Assembly (NCBI RefSeq): GCF_013393945.1
Contig: NZ_CP040297.1
Span: 4,930,001-4,994,000 of the forward strand
Direction: 5' to 3'
DNA length: 64,000 nt
From: Nostoc sp. TCL26-01
GTDB lineage: Bacteria > Cyanobacteriota > Cyanobacteriia > Cyanobacteriales > Nostocaceae
Made by a program: the position numbers and the translations under genes. The notes below the pieces were generated by a model. The model was given only the letters and a program-made list of their open reading frames with translations. It searched no databases and was not told the origin of the DNA. Positions 51,518 to 60,219 of this stretch are shown here, piece after piece (the stretch's first letter is position 1; every line of letters starts with the position of its first letter).

Positions 51518-51767
51518 CGCACTTGGGATAAAAATTTGTCAATTATTAATATCTCCTACTACGTCACCACTTCAAGATTTAAAATTTGTTTGCAAAAGTT
51601 TGCACTCCTTTCCTATGGTTCCTTACGGGTACAGAGAAGCAAGCTGTAATGGGGAGAACTTTCTCATCTCCCCATCTCCCCATCTCCCTCAATGTTAGAT
51701 TTCCTCTAGGGTTGGGCAAAACAAATTTATTATGTGGTAGACATTATTGGTTGAGGAGTGAATTTTT

Positions 51768-52361
51768 GTGAGATTAGTGATTCTGGGAGGTTCAGGATCG
51801 GGGAAAAGCACTCAAGCACAAAGACTTTGCAGTCACTTTGCCGTTCCTCAGATTTCTACGGGTGAGATTTTACGAGATGTAGTATCTGGGGATAAACCCC
51901 TTGACGGTATTTACGGTGATCTTAAGGAATTAAGCCGTTACGCAAAGCCATACATGGTGAAGGGTGAACTAGTTCCCGATGACATGATCATCAGGTTAAT
52001 TCAGTCGCGCTTAAAAAAATCAGATGTCAGTTGTGGTTGGATTTTAGAAGGTTATCCCCGTACTGCCTTCCAAGCGGAAGAGTTAGACTTTTTGCTGGAT
52101 GAATTAGAGCAAAAGCTAGATTGGGCAATTTATTTACAGGTATCAGAGGCAGTTATGGTCAGTCGCTCTTTAGGGCGTTCTTTGCCTGATGATCAACCAG
52201 AAATTGTCCAGCGTCGGGTAGAAGTTTTCTACGATCGCACTGTCCCCATTTTAGAATATTACGACCGTCGTCGTCGTTTGTTAACAATCAATGGCGAACA
52301 GTCACCAGAATCAGTACTGCAAAATATCCTAACACTGTTGATCAAATCAGTTACCAGTTAA
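51768..52361 (+). CDS. adk: adenylate kinase (short-lid form)
   Basis: 197 residues, GTG start; no better start lies downstream, as the P-loop follows directly. GGSGSGKSTQAQRLCSHF is the P-loop, QISTGEILRDVVSGDKPLDG the AMP site, GWILEGYPRTAFQAEELDFL the conserved G-(F/Y)-P-R motif, and GRSLPDDQPEIVQRRVEVFY replaces the lid. It converts ATP + AMP to 2 ADP. Cyanobacteria often have two adenylate-kinase-like genes; this one stands outside the ribosomal-protein operon and has a short lid, so it is probably the secondary copy. Confidence 0.8.
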   Translation: MRLVILGGSGSGKSTQAQRLCSHFAVPQISTGEILRDVVSGDKPLDGIYGDLKELSRYAKPYMVKGELVPDDMIIRLIQSRLKKSDVSCGWILEGYPRTAFQAEELDFLLDELEQKLDWAIYLQVSEAVMVSRSLGRSLPDDQPEIVQRRVEVFYDRTVPILEYYDRRRRLLTINGEQSPESVLQNILTLLIKSVTS

Positions 52362-52586
52362 CAGTTAACTGTTACCAGTTAATAAACGTTCACTGTTCAC
52401 TTTTGACGGTATCTTAAGGCATGAGGGATAGGGAATAAGAGAGGCTAAGTCAACAAAAATCAAATAGGAATCTTTTATTTTTATAATTTTTCAGATGCTG
52501 ATCCTGCGATACAGTACGTAAACGAGTTGCAGCACTAAGGTAACTTTAAGGCAGTATTCCACAATTAAAAATTAGAGGCAACTCTT

Positions 52587-53300
52587 ATGGTTTGGCAGCG
52601 TCCTGATGGCCGAGAACCCTATGAACTCCGTCCTGTGACATTTCAGACTGGGTTTACTCGCTTTGCTCCTGGTTCAGTACTGACTGTATGTGGCGAAACT
52701 AAAGTACTTTGTACGGTTAGTGTTACGGAAGGAGTACCCAAGTTTTTGGCGGGTAGTGGTAAAGGTTGGTTAACAGCAGAGTATCGGATGTTACCATCAG
52801 CGACTCAACAACGCCAGGAAAGAGAATTAATGAAATTGTCTGGACGGACACAAGAAATTCAACGCTTAATTGGACGTAGTTTACGAGCAGCCATAGATTT
52901 TGAGGCATTAGGAGAGCGAACTTTAACAGTAGATACAGATGTTTTACAAGCTGATGCAGGTACAAGAACAGCAGCAATTACAGGCGGATTTGTCGCTTTA
53001 GCCCAAGCAATATCCCAATTATTAGAGAAAGGGGTATTAGAGCGATCGCCTCTGTGTGGACAAGTAGCAGCAGTTTCTGTAGGTTTGTTAGCCCAAGAAC
53101 CATATTTAGATTTAAACTACATCGAAGATGTGGCAGCAACAGTAGATTTCAACGTGGTGATGAATCAAGACTTGAATATCATTGAAGTCCAAGGCACAGC
53201 CGAAGAAGGCAGCTTTAGCCGTACACAGTTAAATCAACTACTAGATTTCGCCGAAAAAGGCATTCAGCAACTGTTAATCGCGCAACGAGAGGCAATGTGA
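52587..53300 (+). CDS. rph: ribonuclease PH
   Basis: 237 residues, family length. MVWQRPDGREPYELRPVTFQ opens it; GSVLTVCGETKVLCTVSVTE, ELMKLSGRTQEIQRLIGRSL (with the phosphate-binding Arg) and VDTDVLQADAGTRTAAITGG are the usual motifs. The phosphate-dependent 3'-5' exonuclease trims tRNA 3' ends as a hexamer. The start is preceded by TTAGAGGCAA, a good site. It is not in an operon with visible partners; adk and pgl flank it with gaps of more than 200 bp. Confidence 0.95.
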   Translation: MVWQRPDGREPYELRPVTFQTGFTRFAPGSVLTVCGETKVLCTVSVTEGVPKFLAGSGKGWLTAEYRMLPSATQQRQERELMKLSGRTQEIQRLIGRSLRAAIDFEALGERTLTVDTDVLQADAGTRTAAITGGFVALAQAISQLLEKGVLERSPLCGQVAAVSVGLLAQEPYLDLNYIEDVAATVDFNVVMNQDLNIIEVQGTAEEGSFSRTQLNQLLDFAEKGIQQLLIAQREAM

Positions 53301-53371
53301 GTGCTGAGTTAGGGAGTGATGAGTGCTGAGTAGGGGAGTGAGGGAGTGAGGGAGTGAGAGAGAAGAAGAAA

Positions 53372-53430
53372 ATCTATTGCCTATTGCCTATTGCCTATTG
53401 CCTATTGCCTATTGCCTATTGCCTATTGCC
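53372..53430. repeat. tandem heptamer (TTGCCTA)n, about eight units
   Basis: A long TATTGCCTATTGCCTATTGC run in the 320-bp gap after rph, preceded by GAGTGAGG units (53327-53360). The gap holds no other gene. Confidence 0.9.
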
Positions 53431-53620
53431 GCCCCATTCAACCTTTCGTGCCAGTGACTACTGACAAGCGCCCGTTGAAAATGATAAGGATTATATTGAC
53501 CTATCCCTCTAAGTGAAGTAGAGAAATGCTTTTGATGTTAAGAGTTTCAAAAGTTCAAAAGGGGGGCTGTCAGAAGTTAGGTATTGTATTGCTGGAAGTC
53601 GGCAATGTGATGATGAAGCC

Positions 53621-54343
53621 ATGAAAAAAACGGTAGAAGTCTTACCGGATCAAACAGCATTGATAGCGCGATCGCTGGATTTGATCCTGACCAAGTTAGA
53701 TACTGCTATCAAGGAACGGGGGCAATTTACCATTGCCTTATCTGGTGGTAGCACACCTAAGCCGTTGTATGAAGCGATCGCCAAGCAAAAATTACCTTGG
53801 GATAAAATTCATGTTTTTTGGGGAGATGAACGTTATGTTTCTCCAGATCATCCCGATAGTAACGAATTGATGGCGCGTACTGCATGGCTCAATCGGGTGG
53901 ATATACCTCCAGCTAACATTCATGCCGTACCCACTCTAGATAATAATCCGGAATTGTCAGCTACCAAATACGAACAGCATCTACAAGCATTTTTTCAGGT
54001 TGCACCAGGAGAATTCCCGGCTTTAGATGTGGTGTTGCTGGGCATGGGTGATGACGCGCATACGGCATCTTTGTTTCCGCACACAGCAGCTTTACAAGTG
54101 TGCGATCGCCTGATTACCGTAGGTAACAAAGATGGCAATCCCCGCATCACTTTTACATACCCATTTATTAACGCTGCGCGGAGTGTAATTTTTGTAGTGG
54201 CAGGTGCAAATAAACGTCCAGCCCTAGCTCAAGTCTTTGCACCCGTGGCTGATGACTCTACTTATCCATCCCGTTTAATTCAACCCCAAGGGGAATTGTG
54301 GTGGTTATTAGATGCAGCCGCAGGTGCAGGGAATAGGGAATAG
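53621..54343 (+). CDS. pgl: 6-phosphogluconolactonase
   Basis: 240 residues. FTIALSGGSTPKPLYEAIAK, KIHVFWGDERYVSPDHPDSN and LDVVLLGMGDDAHTASLFPH are the three signature blocks of DevB-type Pgl; the last His is catalytic. It hydrolyses 6-phosphogluconolactone in the oxidative pentose phosphate pathway, which is important in heterocysts and at night. It stands away from zwf and opcA, which are not in the window. The start ATG lies 11 bp after a GGCAATGTGATG stretch without a strong ribosome-binding site. Confidence 0.93.
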   Translation: MKKTVEVLPDQTALIARSLDLILTKLDTAIKERGQFTIALSGGSTPKPLYEAIAKQKLPWDKIHVFWGDERYVSPDHPDSNELMARTAWLNRVDIPPANIHAVPTLDNNPELSATKYEQHLQAFFQVAPGEFPALDVVLLGMGDDAHTASLFPHTAALQVCDRLITVGNKDGNPRITFTYPFINAARSVIFVVAGANKRPALAQVFAPVADDSTYPSRLIQPQGELWWLLDAAAGAGNRE

Positions 54344-54535
54344 GGAATAGGGGACAGGGGACAGGGGGACAAGGAAGGGGACAAGGGGACAGTTTTTCCC
54401 CGATTGCCTCACTCAGCACGGGCTAAACGCCCCGCTACCGCTCTAAGCGCAGCCATGCCCGTTCGCGTAGCGTCTCCTTGAGGAGAAGGGCTTTACAGCA
54501 CTCAGCACTCCCCCACTCCCCCACTCCCTTAGTTT
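54340..54535. repeat. repeat cluster: GGGACAAG, 37-bp repeat copy 4, CACTCCC units
   Basis: Tandem AGGGAATAGGGAATAGGGGA and GGGACAGGGGGACAAGG units are followed by a diverged, inverted 37-bp repeat (54414-54450: CAGCACGGGCTAAACGCCCC...), a TTCGCGTAGCGTCTCCTTGA palindromic unit and CACTCCCCCACTCCC units. The gap after pgl (355 bp) holds no gene. Confidence 0.75.
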
Positions 54536-54698
54536 TTGTAATTGTTAAAATCGGAAGCTAGAGTCTCACACTTGCCGCATTTTCATGTCTGACGACAGGC
54601 CAGCAACTTTGGGCGGATACGGCAAGAATAGCCGCCCAAAGTTATTTTGCTTGTTAGCAATATATTTTTAGGATGCTCTTGAACAAAGGCTTAAATCA

Positions 54699-55541
54699 AT
54701 GATCGTCTGTCCTAACTGCAATCACCCCAATCCAGATGGCGCTGTCCAGTGTGAAGCGTGCTATACGCCGTTACCTGCTACTACTAATTGTCCTAATTGT
54801 GGCGTAACTGTGCAAGCGGATGCTGCTTTTTGTGGTCAATGTGGCTTTAACTTGCACTCGTCGGCAGCTGCACCTGTGGCTACAGTGGCGACAGTGGCTC
54901 CTGATATCCCAATGGAAGTGCCACCATTAGTTAACCCCGATCCACTTTTAGAATTGTTACAACCCAATGCTTTAGGCTTAGATCCTGTAGCTAACCAAAA
55001 TCCACTAGAGGCTTCTGCCATACCACCAACGGCAATGGCTGCACCGCCAGAGACACCCGCAGCACCACCACCAACTGTTGTTGCTACTCCTGTAATGGCG
55101 GAACAAAGTATGCCAACACCTCCGCCCGAACCTGCACCAGAACCAGAACCAGTTCCGGTTCCAGTAGCGCCACCAGTTGCACCTCCATCTCCTGCCAGAA
55201 CGCAATTACAACAGGTAACAGCCTGGTTAGTTCATGTTCAAAGTGATAGAGAAATTGAATTGTCGCCCAATTTGTCTGTAATTCACATTGGCAAACCGAA
55301 CGATCGCATTCCTCCCGATGTTGATGTCTCCGGGTTTTCCAATTCTGAGATTGTCTCACGGATACACGCAGATATTCGCTTGGAAGGAGATGCTCACTAT
55401 ATAGAAGATGTTGGCAGTTCTAACGGCACTTACATTAACAATTTACCGCTTTTACCAGGTAATAGACACCGTCTCAGACCAGGCGATCGCATCAGCTTAG
55501 GTAAAGGGGATTTAATGACATTCCTGTTTAAACTCGCTTAA
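54699..55541 (+). CDS. double zinc ribbon / FHA-domain protein
   Basis: 280 residues. N-terminal zinc ribbons: CPNCNHPNPDGAVQCEACYT and CPNCGVTVQADAAFCGQCGF (residues 4-52). A long Pro/Ala/Glu linker follows (about 60-165). The C-terminal FHA domain (about 195-275) has IHIGKPNDR, SEIVSRIHADIRLEGDAHYI and EDVGSSNGTYINNLPLLPGN with the phosphothreonine-binding Arg, Ser and Asn. It probably reads Ser/Thr kinase output. The M50-like and VWA genes that follow on the same strand may form a small functional group; the sequence does not prove it. Confidence 0.85.
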   Translation: MIVCPNCNHPNPDGAVQCEACYTPLPATTNCPNCGVTVQADAAFCGQCGFNLHSSAAAPVATVATVAPDIPMEVPPLVNPDPLLELLQPNALGLDPVANQNPLEASAIPPTAMAAPPETPAAPPPTVVATPVMAEQSMPTPPPEPAPEPEPVPVPVAPPVAPPSPARTQLQQVTAWLVHVQSDREIELSPNLSVIHIGKPNDRIPPDVDVSGFSNSEIVSRIHADIRLEGDAHYIEDVGSSNGTYINNLPLLPGNRHRLRPGDRISLGKGDLMTFLFKLA

Positions 55542-55645
55542 CTCAGGGTATGGGGGTGTAAGGCTGTCCATCTTTGTGGACAACTCTTACACCCTATCAA
55601 TCATCCACAATAGTAATAATTACGAATTACGAACTACGAATTACT

Positions 55646-56392
55646 ATGGCTGAACCAGGGAAACAATTTGACACCTTGCTACATCAAGAAGCCCCACCGG
55701 CAGTGGAACGGATGGGACTAACTTGGTTAATAGGAGCTGCGATCGCTACAGCTTTACTGTGGCAAGTTCCAGGAGGTGACTATATTTTATACCCATTTAC
55801 TATTCTGGCTACTTGGTTTCATGAAATGGGTCATGGCTTGATGGCATTGTTATTAGGTGGGCAGTTTCAGAAGTTACAGATTTTTAGTAATGGTTCTGGT
55901 GTTGCTACCTATGCCATCAGAACATCATTTGGCCCGATTGGCCCTGCTTTAGTTGCCGCCGCCGGGCCAATGGGGCCACCGCTTGCTGGTGCGGCTTTAA
56001 TTTTAGCTTCCCGCAGTTTTCAAACCGCTTCCCTCAGTCTCAAAATTTTGGGGAGTTTTTTACTAATTTCTACATTAATTTGGGTACGTTCCTGGTTTGG
56101 ATTTGTGGCTATTCCTTTACTAGGTTTAATTATCTTAGGAACTGCTCTCAAGGCTCCCCGATGGGCGCAAGGATTTGCCATTCAATTTTTGGGTGTGCAA
56201 GCCTGTGTGAGTACTTATCATCAATTAGATTATCTATTTAGTTTTTCGGCTGGCCCCTTGGGCATTTCTGATACAGCCCAGATCCAAAAGTATTTATTAT
56301 TACCTTATTGGTTTTGGGGTGGATTAATGGCGATCGCTTCTCTCATCCTACTGGTGCAGAGTCTCCGTGTTGCCTATCGTTCAGCACAGTAG
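55646..56392 (+). CDS. M50-like membrane metalloprotease
   Basis: 248 residues from the ATG of MAEPGKQFDTLLHQEAPPAV; the frame opens 72 bp earlier through a tandem CTACGAATTACGAACTACGA stretch. About six membrane helices. FHEMGHGLMALLLGGQFQKL carries the HExxH zinc motif inside a helix (about residues 63-67), as in site-2 proteases. The third ligand is not obvious. It could release a membrane-bound regulator or be a related M50-like protein of unknown substrate. Confidence 0.75.
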   Translation: MAEPGKQFDTLLHQEAPPAVERMGLTWLIGAAIATALLWQVPGGDYILYPFTILATWFHEMGHGLMALLLGGQFQKLQIFSNGSGVATYAIRTSFGPIGPALVAAAGPMGPPLAGAALILASRSFQTASLSLKILGSFLLISTLIWVRSWFGFVAIPLLGLIILGTALKAPRWAQGFAIQFLGVQACVSTYHQLDYLFSFSAGPLGISDTAQIQKYLLLPYWFWGGLMAIASLILLVQSLRVAYRSAQ

Positions 56393-56527
56393 TTTCCAGT
56401 TTTACATAACAGTTAAATTTGAGTTCAGGACGACTTTTGGGCTGACTGGGTAAACTAAAAGCAACACTTGTTGTCTCCGGATGATCAAGATAACCAGTGA
56501 TGAAAAATAATTGCGAAGGTTTACAAA

Positions 56528-58369
56528 ATGATCAAAACAAGTTACACATTTGACCAAGCAATATTACCTGTTGGTGCTTCATCAAAAACTAATCTGTTAC
56601 TGCGGTTTCGGGTTGATACACCTGAGTCTCGCCGACGTGATCTTAACTTATCGCTTGTAATTGATCGTTCTGGCTCTATGGCAGGCGCACCCTTGTTTCA
56701 TGCACTCAAAGCTGCTGAATCTGTAGTGGATCAACTTGAGGCAAATGACATTCTTTCGGTGGTTGTCTATGATGATACCGTGGATACTGTTGTCCCACCT
56801 CAACCTGTGACTAACAAATCTGCATTAAAAAATGCGTTAGGCAAAGTTTACGCAGGTGGTATTACCAATTTATCTGGGGGATGGCTCAAAGGTTGCGAAT
56901 ATGTAAAAAACCAATTTGACCCCCAAAAAATCAACCGTGTCCTGCTATTAACCGATGGTCACGCTAATATGGGTATTCAAGATCCGCAAATACTCACAGC
57001 CACAGCTGGGCAAAAAGCGGAGGAAGGCATTATCACAACTACATTGGGTTTTGCCCAGGGTTTTAATGAGGATTTGCTGATTAGCATGGCAAGAGCTGCT
57101 AATGGTAACTTCTACTTTATTCAAAGCGTTGATGAAGCTACCGAAGTGTTTAGTATTGAGCTAGATAGTCTCAGAGCAGTGGTAGGGCAAAACCTGAAAG
57201 TAACGCTGGAGTTGGCTGATCATGTCAATCTTGTAGATATTTTAAGTCTCGCTAAAGTCAGCCACAATCAGGTTAATCAACCTGTGATGACATTAGGCGA
57301 ACTGTACGAAGGTGAAGACAAACTTTTAGGATTAAGTCTAGAAATTCCCTCAACTCAAATCGGCGCATTACCTGTGATGAAGCTACATTACAGTGCTGAT
57401 GTGGTGGAAGATAATATCATTCAAAGCATTTCTGGGACAACAGATATTGTGGCTCAAGTTGGTACAGTTGAGGAATCAGCTTTTGCCTCTTCTAGTCATA
57501 TTATTCTTGATTTAACCCGTTTAACTATTGCTAAAGCTAAAGAAACTGCCCTCGATTTGGCAGAACATGGTAAGCACCAAGAAGCTGAACAAATTCTCCG
57601 TTCTCTGGTGGAAGAACTGCGAAATAAAGGCTTAAATGAAAATTTTGAGATTGCTGAGGAAATAGATCAGCTGGAATATTTCGCCGGACGCATTGCTCAA
57701 AAAGCTCTGGGTAATGCCGGACGTAAAGAACTGTTGGATCAAACATATCAGACAATGACGCGCAATCGTAGTGATTTAGCGGGTCGTGGTGTGACTGCGG
57801 GAGAAGAAATATACGCAATTCCCACAGTCAATGAAGTTGGTTCAGGTGTGGAATTGTCCTGTGTGCGTGAAGGGGGTAAGTTACGGGTTAAGGTCGTATC
57901 TGATGGTTATGATGCCAGTAAAAACGTTCAGTTTCCCCGCGCCATGCGTGCGGAGGGGGCGCGCTACGTTGTGGAAGGGGTCGAACTTTCCCAAGATGGC
58001 AGTTTCTATCGGGTACGTGGCACAATTAACCGCTTTGCTAAACCCGGTGAAACTGATATCTTTGTTGCTAGGCGATCGCCAACAATCAGCAGTGGTAAAA
58101 CTTTTAAAGCGCCAGCTAGCGCTGCTAATCTTCCTACTACTGACACTGTAGATAGTGGCATTCTTGTTCAGTGTGTCAAAGATGGTAGCAAGTTGCGTGC
58201 TAGGGTAGTTGCTGACGGATATGAGCCTGATTGGAATATGCGCTTTCCTCGCTCAATCCGTGAAGAAGGTATGCTCTATGTTGTTGATGAAGTCAAATTA
58301 GCCCCTGATGGCAAATCCTATATTGCCTGTGGTGAAATTAAGCGTTTTGTTCAACCCAATACTGTGTAA
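56528..58369 (+). CDS. von Willebrand factor A domain protein with duplicated C-terminal module
   Basis: 613 residues, no signal peptide. The VWA domain (about 40-215) has a full MIDAS: DRSGSMAGAPL (DxSxS), GGITNLSGGWL (Thr) and LLTDGHANMG (Asp). A helical region follows. Two 63-residue copies close the protein (about 437-500 and 545-608): VELSCVREGGKLRVKVVSDG / ILVQCVKDGSKLRARVVADG, each ending in G-I-(N/K)-RF. Such proteins may serve as metal-dependent scaffolds in a chaperone or stress system. Confidence 0.8.
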   Translation: MIKTSYTFDQAILPVGASSKTNLLLRFRVDTPESRRRDLNLSLVIDRSGSMAGAPLFHALKAAESVVDQLEANDILSVVVYDDTVDTVVPPQPVTNKSALKNALGKVYAGGITNLSGGWLKGCEYVKNQFDPQKINRVLLLTDGHANMGIQDPQILTATAGQKAEEGIITTTLGFAQGFNEDLLISMARAANGNFYFIQSVDEATEVFSIELDSLRAVVGQNLKVTLELADHVNLVDILSLAKVSHNQVNQPVMTLGELYEGEDKLLGLSLEIPSTQIGALPVMKLHYSADVVEDNIIQSISGTTDIVAQVGTVEESAFASSSHIILDLTRLTIAKAKETALDLAEHGKHQEAEQILRSLVEELRNKGLNENFEIAEEIDQLEYFAGRIAQKALGNAGRKELLDQTYQTMTRNRSDLAGRGVTAGEEIYAIPTVNEVGSGVELSCVREGGKLRVKVVSDGYDASKNVQFPRAMRAEGARYVVEGVELSQDGSFYRVRGTINRFAKPGETDIFVARRSPTISSGKTFKAPASAANLPTTDTVDSGILVQCVKDGSKLRARVVADGYEPDWNMRFPRSIREEGMLYVVDEVKLAPDGKSYIACGEIKRFVQPNTV

Positions 58370-58384
58370 ACTGGGGAATGGGGC

Positions 58385-58465
58385 AGAGTTGTGATTGAGA
58401 TAGTAAACAGTGAAGAGTGAACAGTAAACTTTTATTAACTGATAACTGATAACTGGTAACTGATT
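58385..58465. repeat. short tandem repeats (AACAGTGA, AACTGATAACTG)
   Basis: AGTAAACAGTGAAGAGTGAA and ATTAACTGATAACTGATAAC-type units between two convergent genes; no terminator clearer than these repeats is seen. Confidence 0.7.
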
Positions 58466-58473
58466 TGGTCAGC

Positions 58474-59172
58474 TTAGGCTTCAATTACGGGATGATATTC
58501 ATCAGGATTAGTAAACCCGGCAACCCAGGCTGCTGCTTGATGGCAACTTTGCATATAGGGGGGAACACGGAGGATATGAGTGTGTCCTGTGGATGGGCAA
58601 GTTACCCGCAAAACCATCAGGGCTTCGTCATCCTCAAAAGGAATATACACTAGTTGACGTTCCCCGCCTACATCACGATCGCGATCGCGGATCAACCCAC
58701 CTACCTGTTGTAAAAATTTCTCGTATCCCAGCCGTTCAATTAGCACACGGCGTAATTCTACGTTGTCTGTATTCAGGATATCTTGTCCTGTAATAGACTC
58801 GGCAGCAAAGATGATTTGATCACTAACCTGTACACCCCGCCAGCGCAAAACAAAACCATGTCCTGCACCTAAATTGCTAATTCCACTCCCAGCTAACTCA
58901 ATCCATTGGGTAACATGAAGACCTTTAGGAAGATGAGTTAAATTTACGCAGTCGCTAATATTGAGGGTTTCACAAGTGAGATTTTCGGGCAAATGATCAA
59001 GCTGTGACGCACCGCTTAAATCTAAGTTACCCAAAACCCGCATCCCCTCCCAAGCACGATTTTCCAGGATGAGTTTTCGGGCAAGTTCAGCCGATACAGG
59101 CTGCTCATGTAGGTTTGGGCGTGGCTTCGCTACTTTTTTTGGCACACGTCCCTTAGACATCAAACTCAGCAT
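58474..59172 (-). CDS. DUF6745-like protein with leucine-rich-like segment
   Basis: 232 residues. The middle (about 40-110) carries leucine-rich-like units: LDLSGASQLDHLPENLTCET and LNISDCVNLTHLPKGLHVTQ. The C-terminal part has VLIERLGYEKFLQQVGGLIR and LRVTCPSTGHTHILRVPPYM, with a CHQAAAWVAGF ending, as in DUF6745 proteins. The start ATG overlaps the TAA of the previous gene as TAATG, which indicates translational coupling. Function unknown. Confidence 0.65.
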   Translation of the reverse strand: MLSLMSKGRVPKKVAKPRPNLHEQPVSAELARKLILENRAWEGMRVLGNLDLSGASQLDHLPENLTCETLNISDCVNLTHLPKGLHVTQWIELAGSGISNLGAGHGFVLRWRGVQVSDQIIFAAESITGQDILNTDNVELRRVLIERLGYEKFLQQVGGLIRDRDRDVGGERQLVYIPFEDDEALMVLRVTCPSTGHTHILRVPPYMQSCHQAAAWVAGFTNPDEYHPVIEA

Positions 59173-59513
59173 TAATCTTCCACCTCTACGTAAGCATCAG
59201 GGCGGTACTCTCGTTGTCGCCAAACGTGATAAACTCCTGGCGGTAATTCAATCGGCCGATGCTCCTCATGAACTAAAGTAGCGCCTGTTTGTTTGACCTC
59301 TAGAAACAGTTCACTACCATGCACCCATAACTGAACAGCCTGAGTCTGTTGGATACGATGGCTGTGTCCTGTGAGTTCCCCATGAGCGAGAATAGTACCT
59401 ACGCGCTTTTGAGCGTTCTGAGGTATGGTAACAATACGTTTAATTAAAACGTCACCGTGTCTATAAAGAGCGTTAGCTAAATTCACTTGAAAGTTTTTAC
59501 TGTGATTCAGCAT
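59172..59513 (-). CDS. conserved hypothetical protein, partner of the DUF6745 gene
   Basis: 113 residues; beta-rich, with HGDVLIKRIVTIPQNAQKRV, ILAHGELTGHSHRIQQTQAV and HEEHRPIELPPGVYHVWRQR. The clustered His residues (ELTGHSHR, HEEHR) and the GVYHVWRQREY end suggest a cupin-like barrel with a metal site. Its stop overlaps the start of the DUF6745 gene (TAATG). I do not know its function; the pair appears to be a two-gene unit. Confidence 0.6.
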   Translation of the reverse strand: MLNHSKNFQVNLANALYRHGDVLIKRIVTIPQNAQKRVGTILAHGELTGHSHRIQQTQAVQLWVHGSELFLEVKQTGATLVHEEHRPIELPPGVYHVWRQREYRPDAYVEVED

Positions 59514-59597
59514 ATTTAGTTACAACGAAAAATTTATATTTCGCCTGAGAAAAGCTGATTTATTATAGTACATTAATACTAAAAAATCCAGACTGGG

Positions 59598-59804
59598 CTA
59601 ATCTTTACATCTACGTTGACGCAAACAATCACCTGTTTGTTCATCTCTAGCTGAAATTCGCCAAGTTTGCCTATGCTCAACGATAGAAGATACACTCAAA
59701 ATACGATTTGTCAAACTGGACAAATCATTACTGACCAAATTTACCCCGGCATTGTAAAAATAAATGGGCAATGCCATGAGGGTAATGCAAATCCTCCTAT
59801 TCAT
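59598..59804 (-). CDS. small secreted hypothetical protein
   Basis: 68 residues from the ATG of MNRRICITLMALPIYFYNAG, with GAGGTTGGT just upstream; the open frame extends further but without a good start. The N-terminus looks like a signal peptide (cleavage near residue 20). The rest is polar with C-terminal cysteines (GDCLRQRRCKD). No family recognised. Confidence 0.4.
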   Translation of the reverse strand: MNRRICITLMALPIYFYNAGVNLVSNDLSSLTNRILSVSSIVEHRQTWRISARDEQTGDCLRQRRCKD

Positions 59805-59957
59805 ACCAACCTCAGCAAAAATTTCCGATCGCTTGATTTGTAGATACCACCTGATGAACCGGAATTCAAAAACTGAGCATTGTTGACTAATGCTGCCACC
59901 CATCGCCACAGACGTGATTTAATCACCACTGTTCCGGCTTTTTGAGGAGATGAATTT

Positions 59958-60170
59958 GTGACTAATTATGCAGATACTACTCAAAAAACATCTTGCACGA
60001 CTTACGCATCAAGGCTGTCTAGGATTACCAACCAAGAATATTCCCAAAATGCAGAGTCAAAAGTCGGTTCATTCCTATATATTCTCATAATCTCATATAA
60101 GTTCTGTTTATTTGCATCCCAAACCCATAATTTAATTTTTGCTTTGAATGGGTTAGTCCTGTTGTCGTAG
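59958..60170 (+). CDS. uncertain small ORF upstream of tatC
   Basis: 70 residues, GTG start with GAGGAG 8 bp upstream, otherwise weak evidence. It has one hydrophobic stretch (VGSFLYILIISYKFCLFAS). It is not recognised and may not be real. The rest of the 700-bp region before tatC holds the small secreted-protein gene above and no other. Confidence 0.25.
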   Translation: MTNYADTTQKTSCTTYASRLSRITNQEYSQNAESKVGSFLYILIISYKFCLFASQTHNLIFALNGLVLLS

Positions 60171-60219
60171 TTGCTTCCCCAGATACAATAGTTAGCAAAT
60201 GTTGCCTACCACTTGACTC

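Noticed and set aside
55005..55359. Minus-strand Trp/Arg-rich ORFs
   Set aside because: Antisense to the Pro-rich linker of the FHA protein, a composition artefact.
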